The translations under genes were made by a program, and so were the position numbers. This document shows positions 1 through 8,023 of a stretch of DNA of 55,848 nucleotides, piece by piece (position 1 is the stretch's first letter; every line of letters starts with the position of its first letter). The DNA is taken from positions 1 to 55,848 of the forward strand of contig CAMASN010000014.1 of NCBI GenBank assembly GCA_945861025.1. The letters are read 5' to 3'. The notes beneath the pieces were generated by a model, which had not been told where the DNA came from, ran no database searches, and saw only the letters and a list, made by a program, of their open reading frames with translations. Source of the DNA: Ferrithrix thermotolerans DSM 19514 (GTDB taxonomy: Bacteria > Actinomycetota > Acidimicrobiia > Acidimicrobiales > Ilumatobacteraceae).

Positions 1-119
1 ACGTGGGACGGGATGGGATGGGGCGGGGCGGGACGTGGGACGGGATGGGATGGGGCGGGACGTGGGATGGGATGGGTCGGGACGTGGGACGGGGTGGGGT
101 GGGGCGCGTGGGGCGGGGG
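1..119. repeat. G-rich imperfect tandem repeat array
   Basis: Four imperfect units each begin with ACGTGGGA, at 1, 33, 60 and 82. They consist almost entirely of GGGA, GGGAT, GGGGC and GGGT blocks on the plus strand. Unit length drifts (32, 27, 22, then about 38 bases). The array runs off the left edge, so its full extent is unknown. The many closely spaced G-runs could form G-quadruplexes on the plus strand. No ORF is supported here. It could be an intergenic minisatellite or an assembly-prone low-complexity tract. Confidence 0.8.
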
Positions 120-136
120 CTCTACTGTGGCTATGC

Positions 137-162
137 ACCGCATTACTGAACCGCATTACTGA
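137..162 (+). repeat. 13-bp tandem duplication upstream of the first gene
   Basis: The 13-mer ACCGCATTACTGA occurs twice back to back, just before the GAGGAG ribosome-binding site of the downstream gene. It lies in the 5' leader. It may be a slippage duplication or a repeated protein-binding site. Confidence 0.6.
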
Positions 163-171
163 GGAGCCACA

Positions 172-921
172 ATGAACCTTGACGATTACCTTGAAGCGCT
201 TGAGACAAACAGCGAAATGCTCGCCGTCGCAGCCACTGCCGCTGGGTTCGATGCATCGTTGCCCACATGCCCCGAGTGGTCGATGCGAGAACTCGTGCTG
301 CACCTCGGCGAGGTACAGCGTTGGACCGCTGCCATCGTGCGCAATCAGGTCACCAACCCCGCCAACGGTGTCGGCGATTTTCTCGGCCCGCTCCCCGACG
401 ACAACGGGCTGGTGAGTTGGTTCGTCGCTGGCGCAGCGTTGCTCAGTAACACCTTGCGCAACGCCGACCCTGAAGTCGAATGCTTCCGCTTCCTTGAGGA
501 TTCACCATCGCCATTGTTGTTCTGGGCGCGTCGCCAGTCACTCGAAGCGGTCATTCACCGCATCGACGCCGAGCTGGCGGGCGGACCAAGCTCACCGATT
601 CCGGTTGTGCTCGCTGCCGACGGAATCGACGAGATGCTCACCGGGTTCGTGCCACGTAAGCGCACTCCCCTGCGCAGCGCCAACACTGTCGTGCTGCAGG
701 TGGCCCCCACCGATGTCGTGTCGGCTTGGCGCGTCACGATCAGCGATCAAACGCCGGTCACTGTGCGAAGTGCTGGCGATGCCGACTGCACCGTGAGCGG
801 TACGAGCTCAGACATCTACGAAGCGTTGTGGAACCGCCGCAGCCTCGACTCGCTGGTCGTCAACGGAGACGGCTCAGTGCTCGACGCTTTTCGCGAAAAC
901 GTGAAAGTGCGCTGGGGCTGA
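172..921 (+). CDS. Maleylpyruvate isomerase family mycothiol-dependent enzyme (DinB-like)
   Basis: The 249-residue protein has the actinobacterial TIGR03083-type layout: an N-terminal four-helix DinB/MDMPI domain (residues about 1-150, with the family signature CPEWSMRELVLHLG near residues 32-46) and a smaller C-terminal domain after about residue 160. Family members use a metal site and mycothiol for isomerase or transferase chemistry; the actual substrate cannot be read from sequence. The ATG start is well placed 6 nt behind GAGGAG. It stands alone, convergent with the NfuA-like gene. A second, shorter member of the family lies near 14.3-14.9 kb. Confidence 0.8.
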   Translation: MNLDDYLEALETNSEMLAVAATAAGFDASLPTCPEWSMRELVLHLGEVQRWTAAIVRNQVTNPANGVGDFLGPLPDDNGLVSWFVAGAALLSNTLRNADPEVECFRFLEDSPSPLLFWARRQSLEAVIHRIDAELAGGPSSPIPVVLAADGIDEMLTGFVPRKRTPLRSANTVVLQVAPTDVVSAWRVTISDQTPVTVRSAGDADCTVSGTSSDIYEALWNRRSLDSLVVNGDGSVLDAFRENVKVRWG

Positions 922-951
922 ACTGCATCGGCAGATGAACCGCACCGATGG

Positions 952-1575
952 TCAGTGGTAGTACGGGTTCTCGCCGCTGGCGTGATCGGTAATGTCTTTC
1001 ACCGCATCGATGCCTTCAACTTGTTCGACGATCGTGGTCTGCACACCATCGAGCATGGTCATGCGACTCATTGAGCAGCCGTGACAACCGCCGCCCATCG
1101 TGAGAAAGGCGGTGCCGGCTTCGTCGTGGCCCACAAAGGTAACAAAGCCACCGTGAGCGGCAAGCGCCGGATTGACCTCGACACTGATGATGGCTTCGAT
1201 CTCGGCCGACAGTGCATCGTCGCGGACAAGACCCTCGATCGAGGGCGCCAACGGCTTGTTGGGGTTGCGAATGACGAGACCCTGCGACTCGCTGAAATCG
1301 AGCGTGGCGCCCTTGAGTTGCTCGATGTCTTTGGCGGGGATGATGATCTTGAGGCCATCGTGCGTACGCACTTCGTCGGTGAACGCGGCCTTCGTGGTGA
1401 TTTCGAACGACAGGTCGTAGCGAAAATCGGCGCCTGGGTCGCTGATGATCTCGAGCCGAAGCCCGAGTCGATCGGTTTCAGGCTCGTCGTCGCGCATCGT
1501 GATGATCTGCGTATGCGCCGCTGAGGTCACCGAAATGATCTGATCGTTTTCGACTTGCGCTGAAATTTGGCTCAC
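952..1575 (-). CDS. nfuA: NfuA-like iron-sulfur cluster carrier protein
   Basis: The 207-residue protein has two parts: an N-terminal region resembling a degenerate A-type (HesB/IscA) domain without the usual cysteines, and a C-terminal NifU domain (about 120-200) with the cluster-binding pair CHGC (Cys164 and Cys167) in GGGCHGCSMS. This is the domain order of NfuA, which delivers [4Fe-4S] clusters to target enzymes. Client Fe-S proteins in this window include IlvD and the ferredoxin. The start is GTG, with a TAGCGT box 6 nt upstream and no Shine-Dalgarno sequence, so the mRNA is probably leaderless. It follows an SDR gene on the same strand after 34 bp, but the internal -10 box suggests its own promoter. 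Confidence 0.85.
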   Translation of the reverse strand: MSQISAQVENDQIISVTSAAHTQIITMRDDEPETDRLGLRLEIISDPGADFRYDLSFEITTKAAFTDEVRTHDGLKIIIPAKDIEQLKGATLDFSESQGLVIRNPNKPLAPSIEGLVRDDALSAEIEAIISVEVNPALAAHGGFVTFVGHDEAGTAFLTMGGGCHGCSMSRMTMLDGVQTTIVEQVEGIDAVKDITDHASGENPYYH

Positions 1576-1581
1576 GGCAAA

Positions 1582-1587
1582 ACGCTA
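1582..1587 (-). promoter_or_regulatory. -10 box of nfuA (leaderless promoter)
   Basis: TAGCGT on the minus strand lies 6 nt before the GTG start and fits the TANNNT pattern found before many genes here. Confidence 0.5.
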
Positions 1588-1609
1588 CCGCCTCAGTGGT
1601 CGGACCGGC

Positions 1610-2383
1610 TCAGCCAGCACCGCCGCCGTCGCACTCAATACGTTGGCCAGTGACATACCCAGCACCCTCGCTGCACAACCACAGCACCACGTTGGCCACA
1701 TCGGCCGGCTGGCAGACCCGCCCGAACGCCGAACTTGCATCGAGTCTGCGCAGATCGCGCATGTCGCGGTCACCAGTCATCGCCCGAGCCAGCCGCACAC
1801 CCATATCGGTCTCGACCAAGCCCGGTGCGACGATGTTCACGTGCACGCCATTGCGACGCTCTTCTTTGGCCAACGTGAGAGCGAGCGCTTCAAGCGCCGC
1901 TTTGCCCATGTTGTACGGAGCCCCATTTGGCCCCATGTGCGAGGTGGCCACCGAGGACACCATCACGATGTCGCCACGATCGCGCTGGCGCATCGAAGGC
2001 AACACGAGACGGGAGAGGTGATGCGCACCGAAGGCGTGAGTAGCGACAACGCGCTGCATCTCGGCTGGGTCGGTGTCGGCCACTGCTTGGCCACGAGACG
2101 CAATGCCAGCGTTGCACACCAGAAGGTCGACGTAGCCGAACTCGGCGATGACGGTTTCGACCATCACACGATCTGCTTCGGCGTCGTCGATAGACGCTTG
2201 AAACGCTGCGGCCGAACCGCCTGCGGCCACAATGCCCGCAACCGTTTCGGCGGCAGCATCGGCATCGCGGCGATAGTTCACTGCAACCGTCGCCCCGTGC
2301 GCTGCCAACAACTCAGAGATTCCCCGGCCGATGCCTCGGCCTCCGCCAGTAACCAACGCCACACGACCATCAAGCTGACCCAT
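1610..2383 (-). CDS. SDR family NAD(P)-dependent oxidoreductase
   Basis: This 257-residue classical short-chain dehydrogenase has the cofactor motif TGGGRGIG (residues 12-19), NNAG-type CNAG (about 90-93), the catalytic Ser in MVSSVAT (about 143) and the YNMGK dyad (Tyr157, Lys161). The C-terminal GQRIECDGG is the usual SDR end. It probably reduces or oxidises a carbonyl or alcohol; the overall pattern is close to 3-oxoacyl-ACP reductase-like proteins, but the substrate is not predictable. GAGGAG lies 5 nt before the ATG. It diverges from the CDF transporter over 63 bp. Confidence 0.85.
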   Translation of the reverse strand: MGQLDGRVALVTGGGRGIGRGISELLAAHGATVAVNYRRDADAAAETVAGIVAAGGSAAAFQASIDDAEADRVMVETVIAEFGYVDLLVCNAGIASRGQAVADTDPAEMQRVVATHAFGAHHLSRLVLPSMRQRDRGDIVMVSSVATSHMGPNGAPYNMGKAALEALALTLAKEERRNGVHVNIVAPGLVETDMGVRLARAMTGDRDMRDLRRLDASSAFGRVCQPADVANVVLWLCSEGAGYVTGQRIECDGGGAG

Positions 2384-2446
2384 GCCACTCCTCTTTCAAT
2401 CGTCGCTATTGCGGCTCTCGTCGCACAAGTATGGCAACCTTGCGCC

Positions 2447-3367
2447 GTGCAAGACGGCAGTAAGAAAGCAATCACCGCAGCATTTTTCGCCAACCTTGGC
2501 ATTGCTATTGCAAAGTTCGTCGGCTTCGTCATCACCGGCTCCGCAGGCCTTCTCGCTGAAGCAGCCCACTCGCTCGCCGACACCGGCAATCAGGCACTGC
2601 TCATGTTGGGCAGCAAACGCGCACGGCGACCACCAACCCAGCACCACCAGTTCGGATTCGGGACCGAGCGTTACTTCTGGGCCTTCGTCGTGGCGTTGGT
2701 GCTCTTCACCGGCGGCGGCATGTTCGCTTTGTACGAGGGCATCCAGAAGCTGATTCACCCGCACGCCGCCGAGAACATCGGTGTTGCAATCGTGATCTTG
2801 CTCGCCGCTGTTGCGCTTGAGAGCTACTCGCTTTCCACAGCCATTGCCGAGGCAAAACGCCTGAAGCCAGCCGACATGTCGTACTGGCGTTTTATTCGCA
2901 CCGCCAAGCAACCTGAGCTACCAGTGGTGCTACTCGAAGATGTCGGCGCCGAGATCGGCTTGCTGCTTGCACTGTTCGGTGTGGTGATGACCAAGATCAC
3001 CGACAACGCCCGCTGGGATGCGTTGGGCTCGATCGCCATCGGCGTGCTGCTCGGTGTCATCGCGGTGATCCTTGCGGTACGCATGAAGGCGTTGCTCATC
3101 GGCGAGTCGGCAACTGCGACTGACCAAAGCGCGGCTATCGAGGCAATCACGTCAGCGCCCTTGGTCAATCGTTTGATTCACATTCGTACCCTGCATATCG
3201 GGCCCGAAGAACTGCTCGTCGCTGCCAAGGTCGAGTTCGCCCGCGACCTCACGGTGGCCGAACTCGCTGCAGCAGTCGATGGTGTCGAGCGAGCGGTTCG
3301 CTCACATGTTTCAACGGCGTGCCTCATCTATATCGAGCCCGATTTGTATCGCGGTGCTCCGGCCTGA
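2447..3367 (+). CDS. Cation diffusion facilitator family transporter
   Basis: The protein (306 residues from the GTG chosen here) has about five or six hydrophobic segments and a cytoplasmic C-terminal domain from about residue 215, as in CDF efflux proteins. Metal-site motifs are HSLADTGNQ in an early helix and EDVGAEIG in a later one; the latter replaces the more common HDxxAD, a pattern seen in the SLC30A9-like branch. HHQFGFGTERYFWAF is also typical of that branch. The likely role is export of Zn(II), Mn(II) or a related divalent ion against protons. The reading frame is open far upstream, but that part is antisense to the SDR gene. GTG at 2447 begins the conserved part; no clear Shine-Dalgarno precedes it. 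Confidence 0.82.
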   Translation: MQDGSKKAITAAFFANLGIAIAKFVGFVITGSAGLLAEAAHSLADTGNQALLMLGSKRARRPPTQHHQFGFGTERYFWAFVVALVLFTGGGMFALYEGIQKLIHPHAAENIGVAIVILLAAVALESYSLSTAIAEAKRLKPADMSYWRFIRTAKQPELPVVLLEDVGAEIGLLLALFGVVMTKITDNARWDALGSIAIGVLLGVIAVILAVRMKALLIGESATATDQSAAIEAITSAPLVNRLIHIRTLHIGPEELLVAAKVEFARDLTVAELAAAVDGVERAVRSHVSTACLIYIEPDLYRGAPA

Positions 3368-3421
3368 GGTCAGCGCCCAGTTCGTCGACCTATTGCGGCG
3401 TAGCCGTGACGAAGGAGCGAG

Positions 3422-3865
3422 TTAGCTTGCCGGCGACAGCACCACGAGAGGAATCTCGCGGTCGGTCTTGGTCTGATAGCCCGCGTAGTTCTTGTACGTA
3501 GCGGTCACGATTGGCCACATGCGTGCACGCTCTTCGGGCGACGCGACCGTGGCGATCATCGTCTTCGTGGGCGCGCCCTTGTAAGCCACCTGTACCTGCG
3601 GATTGTCGCGCAGGTTCACAAACCAAGCTGGGTGCGTGGGATCGCCACCACGGGACGCAACGATCACAATGCTGTCGCCTTCTTGCAATGGCGACGTGAG
3701 CATCACCGAACGCGGCTGACCACTCTTGCGGCCGATGGTGGTGAGTTCGAGCACCGGCATGTTGCCAGCAGTCCAGCCCACTTTGCCGAAGCTGACCTTC
3801 AGCAGACAACGGTGAACGGCGTTCATGCTCTTCATTGCAAAGTCACTTGGCATGGGTTTGACCAT
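3422..3865 (-). CDS. Ddn-type deazaflavin (F420)-dependent nitroreductase family protein
   Basis: The 147-residue protein matches the small split-barrel Ddn family: LTTIGRKSGQPRSVMLT (about 41-57), a central IVIVASRGGDPTHPAWFVNL (about 66-85) and the ending TDREIPLVVLSP. Members bind coenzyme F420 and reduce quinones or nitro compounds, sometimes at the membrane. Its presence implies F420 in the host; the physiological substrate is unknown. The start is ATG at 3865. It diverges from the riboswitch-controlled thiamine operon and is convergent with the CDF gene. Confidence 0.85.
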   Translation of the reverse strand: MVKPMPSDFAMKSMNAVHRCLLKVSFGKVGWTAGNMPVLELTTIGRKSGQPRSVMLTSPLQEGDSIVIVASRGGDPTHPAWFVNLRDNPQVQVAYKGAPTKTMIATVASPEERARMWPIVTATYKNYAGYQTKTDREIPLVVLSPAS

Positions 3866-3886
3866 AGTGGATCGGCAACCAGGCGC

Positions 3887-3892
3887 TAGCGT
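3887..3892 (+). promoter_or_regulatory. -10 box for the thiamine operon leader
   Basis: TAGCGT lies about 10 nt before the first bases of the TPP aptamer, which places the transcription start close to 3899-3903. Weak -35; inferred from position. Confidence 0.4.
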
Positions 3893-3902
3893 AAGCAGTC
3901 AA

Positions 3903-4000
3903 CACACGGGGAGCTCGCAGGTTCGGCGGGCTGAGAGGGTGCACGCCAGCGCCGACCCTTCAACCTGCTCTGGGTAATGCCAGCGAAGGGAACTCACGTG
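3903..4000 (+). promoter_or_regulatory. TPP (THI-box) riboswitch
   Basis: The conserved THI-box elements are all present in order: CGGGGAGC at 3907-3914, a P3 stem GCTCGC/GCGGGC, the invariant CTGAGAGGG near 3931, GACCCTTCAACCTG near 3954-3967, and CTGGGTAATGCCAGCGAAGGGA ending at 3991. It precedes thiamine pyrophosphokinase and a thiamine importer, so TPP feedback is the obvious role. GAAGGGA at the 3' end of the aptamer also serves as the Shine-Dalgarno for the GTG start at 3998. CACG at 3905-3908 can pair with CGTG at 3997-4000, which would enclose the start codon. Control is therefore probably translational. The P1 assignment is inference. Confidence 0.93.
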
Positions 4001-4666
4001 CCATCTTCTCGAACTGCCCTAGTCATCGTCGGCGGCTCTGCATTGTCGCCCGACACCCTTGTTGGCCTTCCGGCGGACGCCTACATCATTGCGGCCGACT
4101 CAGGCCTCGACTATGCCCTCGCCGCCGGACTGAGACCGCATTTGGTGGTCGGCGACTTCGACTCGGTGCAGCCCGAAACGCTGGCCTGGGCCACGACCGA
4201 GGGAATCGAAATCGAGCACCACTCGCCCGACAAAGACAACACCGACACCGAACTTGCTCTCGCCGCGGCACGTTCGTCGGGAGCTTCCGACGTTGTGCTG
4301 CTTGGCGGCGGCGGAGACAGACTCGACCATTCGATAGCAGCGATCACCGCGCTCGGCAATCCCACAATGGCAGCGTTCACAACCGTGTCGGCGCGTTGGG
4401 ACACCACGATGATCAGCGTGCTGCACGCGCCGCGAGTACTCACGTTTGCCACAGAACTCGACGCGACCTTCTCACTGCTTGCGCTACACGGAGCCTGCTC
4501 CGGCATCGACGTAGAAGGCGGATTGTGGCCATTAAGCGACGCTGAACTGCAACCCGGATCCAGCCTTGGAGTGAGCAATCGCACCACCGCAAACGAACTC
4601 AGGATTCGCGTTCGCACCGGTGTGCTCACCCTGTTGTTCCCACTATTTTTCGGAGGCCAAATATGA
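3998..4666 (+). CDS. Thiamine pyrophosphokinase (thiamine diphosphokinase)
   Basis: The 222-residue protein transfers pyrophosphate from ATP to thiamine to give TPP. It shows the TPK motifs in order: AADSGLDYAL (about 37-46), VGDFDS (about 52-57), SPDKDNTDTELAL (about 75-87) and GGGGDRLDH (about 105-113), followed by a C-terminal beta-rich substrate-binding region. A longer ATG start at 3977 would lie inside the conserved riboswitch core, so GTG at 3998 (spaced 6 nt from AAGGGA) was chosen. It is the first gene of the thiamine operon and overlaps thiB by ATGA. Pairing a kinase with an importer indicates salvage of external thiamine. Confidence 0.93.
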   Translation: MPSSRTALVIVGGSALSPDTLVGLPADAYIIAADSGLDYALAAGLRPHLVVGDFDSVQPETLAWATTEGIEIEHHSPDKDNTDTELALAAARSSGASDVVLLGGGGDRLDHSIAAITALGNPTMAAFTTVSARWDTTMISVLHAPRVLTFATELDATFSLLALHGACSGIDVEGGLWPLSDAELQPGSSLGVSNRTTANELRIRVRTGVLTLLFPLFFGGQI

Positions 4667-5718
4667 ACCGACTCGTAGCAACGGCGCTTACCCTCGTCCT
4701 CGCAGCATCTGCATGCGGTAGCGACTCGAAGCAAGCGGCCGAGGTAGCCCCTTCGTCGCTCACGCTCGTGGCCTATGACTCGTTCAGTCTCAAGCCCGAC
4801 TCGTTCGATGCGTTCACCAAGAGCACTGGCATTGCCGTCAAGATCGTCACTGCGGGCGACGCCGGAACGATGCTGTCGAAAGCGGCGCTCTCGGCCGGAA
4901 ATCCCGAAGGCGACGTGATGTGGGGCATCGACAACACGCTGTTGGCGCGAGCCCAACAGGCGCAGGTTTTCTCGCCGTACAAGTCGTCCGAACTCGCAGC
5001 GCTCAGCCCGACCGCCGCGGCGTTGGTCTCAGGCAACTTGGTCACGCCAGTTGACGAAGGCGACGTGTGCGTGAACTACGACATTGCCTGGTTCGAGCAA
5101 AAGAACCTCGACCCGCCTGCAACCCTCGACGACTTGCTCAAGCCTGAGTACAAAGATCTATTGGTCGTCGAGAACCCCGCCGCGTCTTCGACGGGCCTTG
5201 CGTTCATGCTGGCCACCATCGCCCATGCCGGTGATAGCGCATGGCAGCAGTACTGGACCTCATTGCGCGGTAACGGCGTGAAGGTCGTAGACAGCTGGGA
5301 CCTGGCGTATTACGAACAGTTCTCTGGCTCTACCGGAAAGGGCGATCGGCCGTTGGTTGTCAGCTACGGAACAAGTCCACCCGCCGAAGTGATCTTTGCC
5401 GACCCTCGACCCGACCGCGCCACTACTGGCGTTGTCGACGCAACCTGCTTTCATCAGGTCGAGTTTGCGGGCGTGCTGCGCGGCACGAAGTACCCCACCG
5501 CTGCTGGCACGTTGATCGACTACCTCGTGTCGAAATCGTTTCAAGAGTTGCTGCCACTCACCCTGTTTGTCTATCCGGCACGAACCGACGCTGTGTTGCC
5601 TGCGGAGTTCAACGACTTCGCTGTGCGTCCCGCAGATCCGCTGGTCGTATCGCCAAGCGACATCGAAACAAAGTCGAAGGACTGGATCGCCACGTGGACC
5701 AACCTCGTGGTGAGGTGA
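4663..5718 (+). CDS. thiB: Thiamine ABC transporter substrate-binding lipoprotein
   Basis: The 351-residue protein has a signal peptide with a lipobox ending LAASAC (lipidated Cys18), so it is probably anchored to the outer face of the membrane. The mature part matches the ThiB/TbpA branch of iron/thiamine-type binding proteins: SLTLVAYDSF at the start, then GDVMWGIDNTLLARA, a central LLVVENPAASSTGLAFMLATI and CFHQVEFAGVLRGTKYP. It delivers thiamine to ThiP. Its ATG overlaps the stop of the upstream kinase gene, and thiP follows after 1 bp. Specificity for thiamine rests on family similarity plus the riboswitch and kinase context. Confidence 0.9.
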   Translation: MNRLVATALTLVLAASACGSDSKQAAEVAPSSLTLVAYDSFSLKPDSFDAFTKSTGIAVKIVTAGDAGTMLSKAALSAGNPEGDVMWGIDNTLLARAQQAQVFSPYKSSELAALSPTAAALVSGNLVTPVDEGDVCVNYDIAWFEQKNLDPPATLDDLLKPEYKDLLVVENPAASSTGLAFMLATIAHAGDSAWQQYWTSLRGNGVKVVDSWDLAYYEQFSGSTGKGDRPLVVSYGTSPPAEVIFADPRPDRATTGVVDATCFHQVEFAGVLRGTKYPTAAGTLIDYLVSKSFQELLPLTLFVYPARTDAVLPAEFNDFAVRPADPLVVSPSDIETKSKDWIATWTNLVVR

Positions 5719-5719
5719 C

Positions 5720-7339
5720 ATGACCTCGTCGAACCGGTTGCCACGCCTGCCGCTCGTTGCACTCGCCGCGCCCGCTTCGTTGTTCTTCGTCGTCTTCTAT
5801 CTTTGGCCGGTTGTTTCGCTGCTGGGCCGCACGCTCACTCTCGATTCGATGCGTGCCGCCATGCACGATCCCACCATCCGCCACGTCGTTTGGTTCACCG
5901 CGTGGCAGGCGTTACTCAGCACGGCGCTCACAGTTGTATTGGGACTCGGGCCCGCATACCTATTGGCGCGCTACGAGTTCACCGGCCGACGACTGATCAC
6001 CGCACTGATCACGGTGCCTTTCGTGCTGCCCACTGTGGTGGTGGGCGCCGCATTCTTAGCACTGCTGCCCGACTCGCTTGACCAAAGCGTGACTGCGATC
6101 GTGCTCGCTCACGTGTTCTTCAACATTGCAGTAGTCGTTCGTGGCGTCGGTGGCTTGTGGCAGCAACTACCTACCGATCTCACCAGCGCGGCACGGACGC
6201 TTGGCGCCTCGCCGCTACGCACGGTGCGCGAGATCACCCTGCCGTTGCTGGCACCCGCTATCTACGCGTCTGCGAGCATCGTGTTTTTGTTCACGTTCAC
6301 ATCGTTTGGTGTTGTGCGCCTTCTCGGCGGACCCTCGCGCACCACGCTCGAGGTCGAGATCTGGCAGCGCGCCACACGCCTCGGAGACGTCAGTGTGGCC
6401 GCGGTGCTCTCGGTTGCCCAGTTGCTTCTCCTGGGTGTTGCAGTTGCATGGTTCGCTCATCTTCAGTCGCGCCAGCGTCGCGGCCTACAGCTGCAGCCCG
6501 TGGCCCAGCGTCAACGCGCGCGAACTTCACGCCAGCGTTCGCTTGTCGCACTCACCTCGGCGGCCATTGTCATCACGATCGCCGCACCGCTGATCGCGTT
6601 GATAGAGAGAAGCCTGCGAACCGCCAACGGGCATTCGCTCGCTGCGTGGCAAGGCGTGTTCGGCGCTTCAACCGATCAGCCCGCTCGCCCCACCACGGGC
6701 GTTCTCGTCGACCCATTGGCATCACTCGCCACGTCATTCCGGTTTGCGGTGATCGCCACCGCAATCAGCTTGGTGATCGGCGCAACCGCGTCACTCGCGA
6801 TCGCCGCACTCGGCCGGCGCGGCCGCCTGCTTGATACTGCGCTGATGCTTCCGCTCGGAACAAGCGCCGTCACCATCGGCTTTGGTCTGCTGGTCGCTTT
6901 TGATTCAGGCCGCCTCGACTGGAGGGCATCGCCGCTGATGATCCCGTTGGGTCACTCGCTGATGGCCACCCCCTTCGTAGTGCGCGTGGTGTTACCTGTG
7001 TTGCGATCGGTCGACGCTGTTCTGCGCGATGCAGCGTCCACGTTGGGTGCATCGCCCCTACGAGCATGGCGCGAGGTAGATGTGCGTCTCATCGCTCGCC
7101 CGCTTGCCACTGCCGCAGGCTTCGCAATGGCCATTTCGCTCGGGGAGTTTGGTGCAACGAGTTTCCTCACCCGCCAAGGCCGCGAGACTCTGCCCATCGC
7201 AATCGAACGGCTTCTCAACAGTCCCGCTTCCCTGCTACACGCGCAGGGTTACGTGCTTGCCACGGTGCTCGCAGCGCTGACCTTTGTGATCGTTGCGGCA
7301 ATCGAGACCACGAGCAGCGGAGTTGATCGCCGTGCTTGA
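5720..7339 (+). CDS. thiP: Thiamine ABC transporter permease (two fused permease domains)
   Basis: The 539-residue membrane protein contains two binding-protein-dependent permease domains in tandem (about 1-255 and 270-535), as in ThiP and FbpB. Each half carries an EAA-type cytoplasmic loop: TSAARTLGASPLRTVREITLPLL in the first and DAASTLGASPLRAWREVDVRLI in the second, both contacting the ATPase. About 12 hydrophobic segments are visible. GAGGTG lies just before the ATG. The 3' end overlaps the thiQ start by 8 nt, so the genes are translationally coupled. Confidence 0.92.
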   Translation: MTSSNRLPRLPLVALAAPASLFFVVFYLWPVVSLLGRTLTLDSMRAAMHDPTIRHVVWFTAWQALLSTALTVVLGLGPAYLLARYEFTGRRLITALITVPFVLPTVVVGAAFLALLPDSLDQSVTAIVLAHVFFNIAVVVRGVGGLWQQLPTDLTSAARTLGASPLRTVREITLPLLAPAIYASASIVFLFTFTSFGVVRLLGGPSRTTLEVEIWQRATRLGDVSVAAVLSVAQLLLLGVAVAWFAHLQSRQRRGLQLQPVAQRQRARTSRQRSLVALTSAAIVITIAAPLIALIERSLRTANGHSLAAWQGVFGASTDQPARPTTGVLVDPLASLATSFRFAVIATAISLVIGATASLAIAALGRRGRLLDTALMLPLGTSAVTIGFGLLVAFDSGRLDWRASPLMIPLGHSLMATPFVVRVVLPVLRSVDAVLRDAASTLGASPLRAWREVDVRLIARPLATAAGFAMAISLGEFGATSFLTRQGRETLPIAIERLLNSPASLLHAQGYVLATVLAALTFVIVAAIETTSSGVDRRA

Positions 7340-7985
7340 GGTTCGCGAACTCGCCATGCGGTTTGATCAGCGCGTGCTCTTCACCCAAGCCTCGCTGACC
7401 GTGGCCAACGGCGAGATCGTGGCGCTGCTTGGTCCATCGGGTTCGGGCAAGAGCACATTGCTCAAGGTGATCGCTGGTTTGCTCGACCCAGACGAGGGTT
7501 GCATTTTGCTGAACAACGTGGACATCACAATGGTGCCGACACATCGGCGCGACATCGGCATGGTGTTCCAAAACGAGCAGCTCTTTCCGCATCGAACCGT
7601 CGCACAGAACATCGAGTTCGGTCTGCGCATGCGTCGCTGGAACCCGCAACGACGCGCGGAGCGCGTGGCCGAATTGCTCGACCTCATCGGCATGTCTGGC
7701 TTCGAACGGCGTCGGGTTACCGACCTGTCAGGCGGCGAAGCAAAGCGTGTTGCGCTTGCTCGCACGCTTGCGCCATCACCACGCATCGTGTTGCTCGATG
7801 AACCGCTCACCGGACTCGACCGTGAGTTACACGATCAGTTGGCGCGCGATCTGCATCAACTCTTGCTCGCCACAGCCACAACAGCGTTGGTCGTCACTCA
7901 CGACCGCGACGAAGCAGCGGTGCTCGCCACGCGGGTCGTCGCGTTCGCCGATCTCACGCCTCGACTGCCAGCGGCCGAAGCCTGA
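7332..7985 (+). CDS. thiQ: Thiamine ABC transporter ATP-binding protein
   Basis: The 217-residue ABC ATPase has Walker A GPSGSGKST (about 34-42), a Q-loop in FQNEQLFPHRTVAQNI, the signature LSGGEAKRVALARTL, Walker B RIVLLDEPLTGLD and the switch His in VVTHDRDEAAVLA. It powers ThiBP. An open frame extends 13 codons further upstream into thiP, but GTG at 7332 begins the conserved VLEVRELAMRF segment and gives the usual short overlap. The signature reads LSGGE rather than LSGGQ, a common tolerated variant. Confidence 0.92.
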   Translation: MLEVRELAMRFDQRVLFTQASLTVANGEIVALLGPSGSGKSTLLKVIAGLLDPDEGCILLNNVDITMVPTHRRDIGMVFQNEQLFPHRTVAQNIEFGLRMRRWNPQRRAERVAELLDLIGMSGFERRRVTDLSGGEAKRVALARTLAPSPRIVLLDEPLTGLDRELHDQLARDLHQLLLATATTALVVTHDRDEAAVLATRVVAFADLTPRLPAAEA

Positions 7986-8023
7986 GACCTACGGTAAGCG
8001 CAGGCAATACACAGGAGGCCGCG

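Noticed and set aside
1643-2446. Upstream extension of the CDF transporter frame by 268 codons
   Set aside because: The extension is entirely antisense to the SDR gene and has a His/Arg-rich non-protein-like composition; the CDF homology starts at GTG 2447.
3977-3997. ATG start for thiamine pyrophosphokinase inside the TPP aptamer
   Set aside because: These bases are the invariant TAATGCCAGCGAAGGGA core of the riboswitch; coding use would be coincidental.
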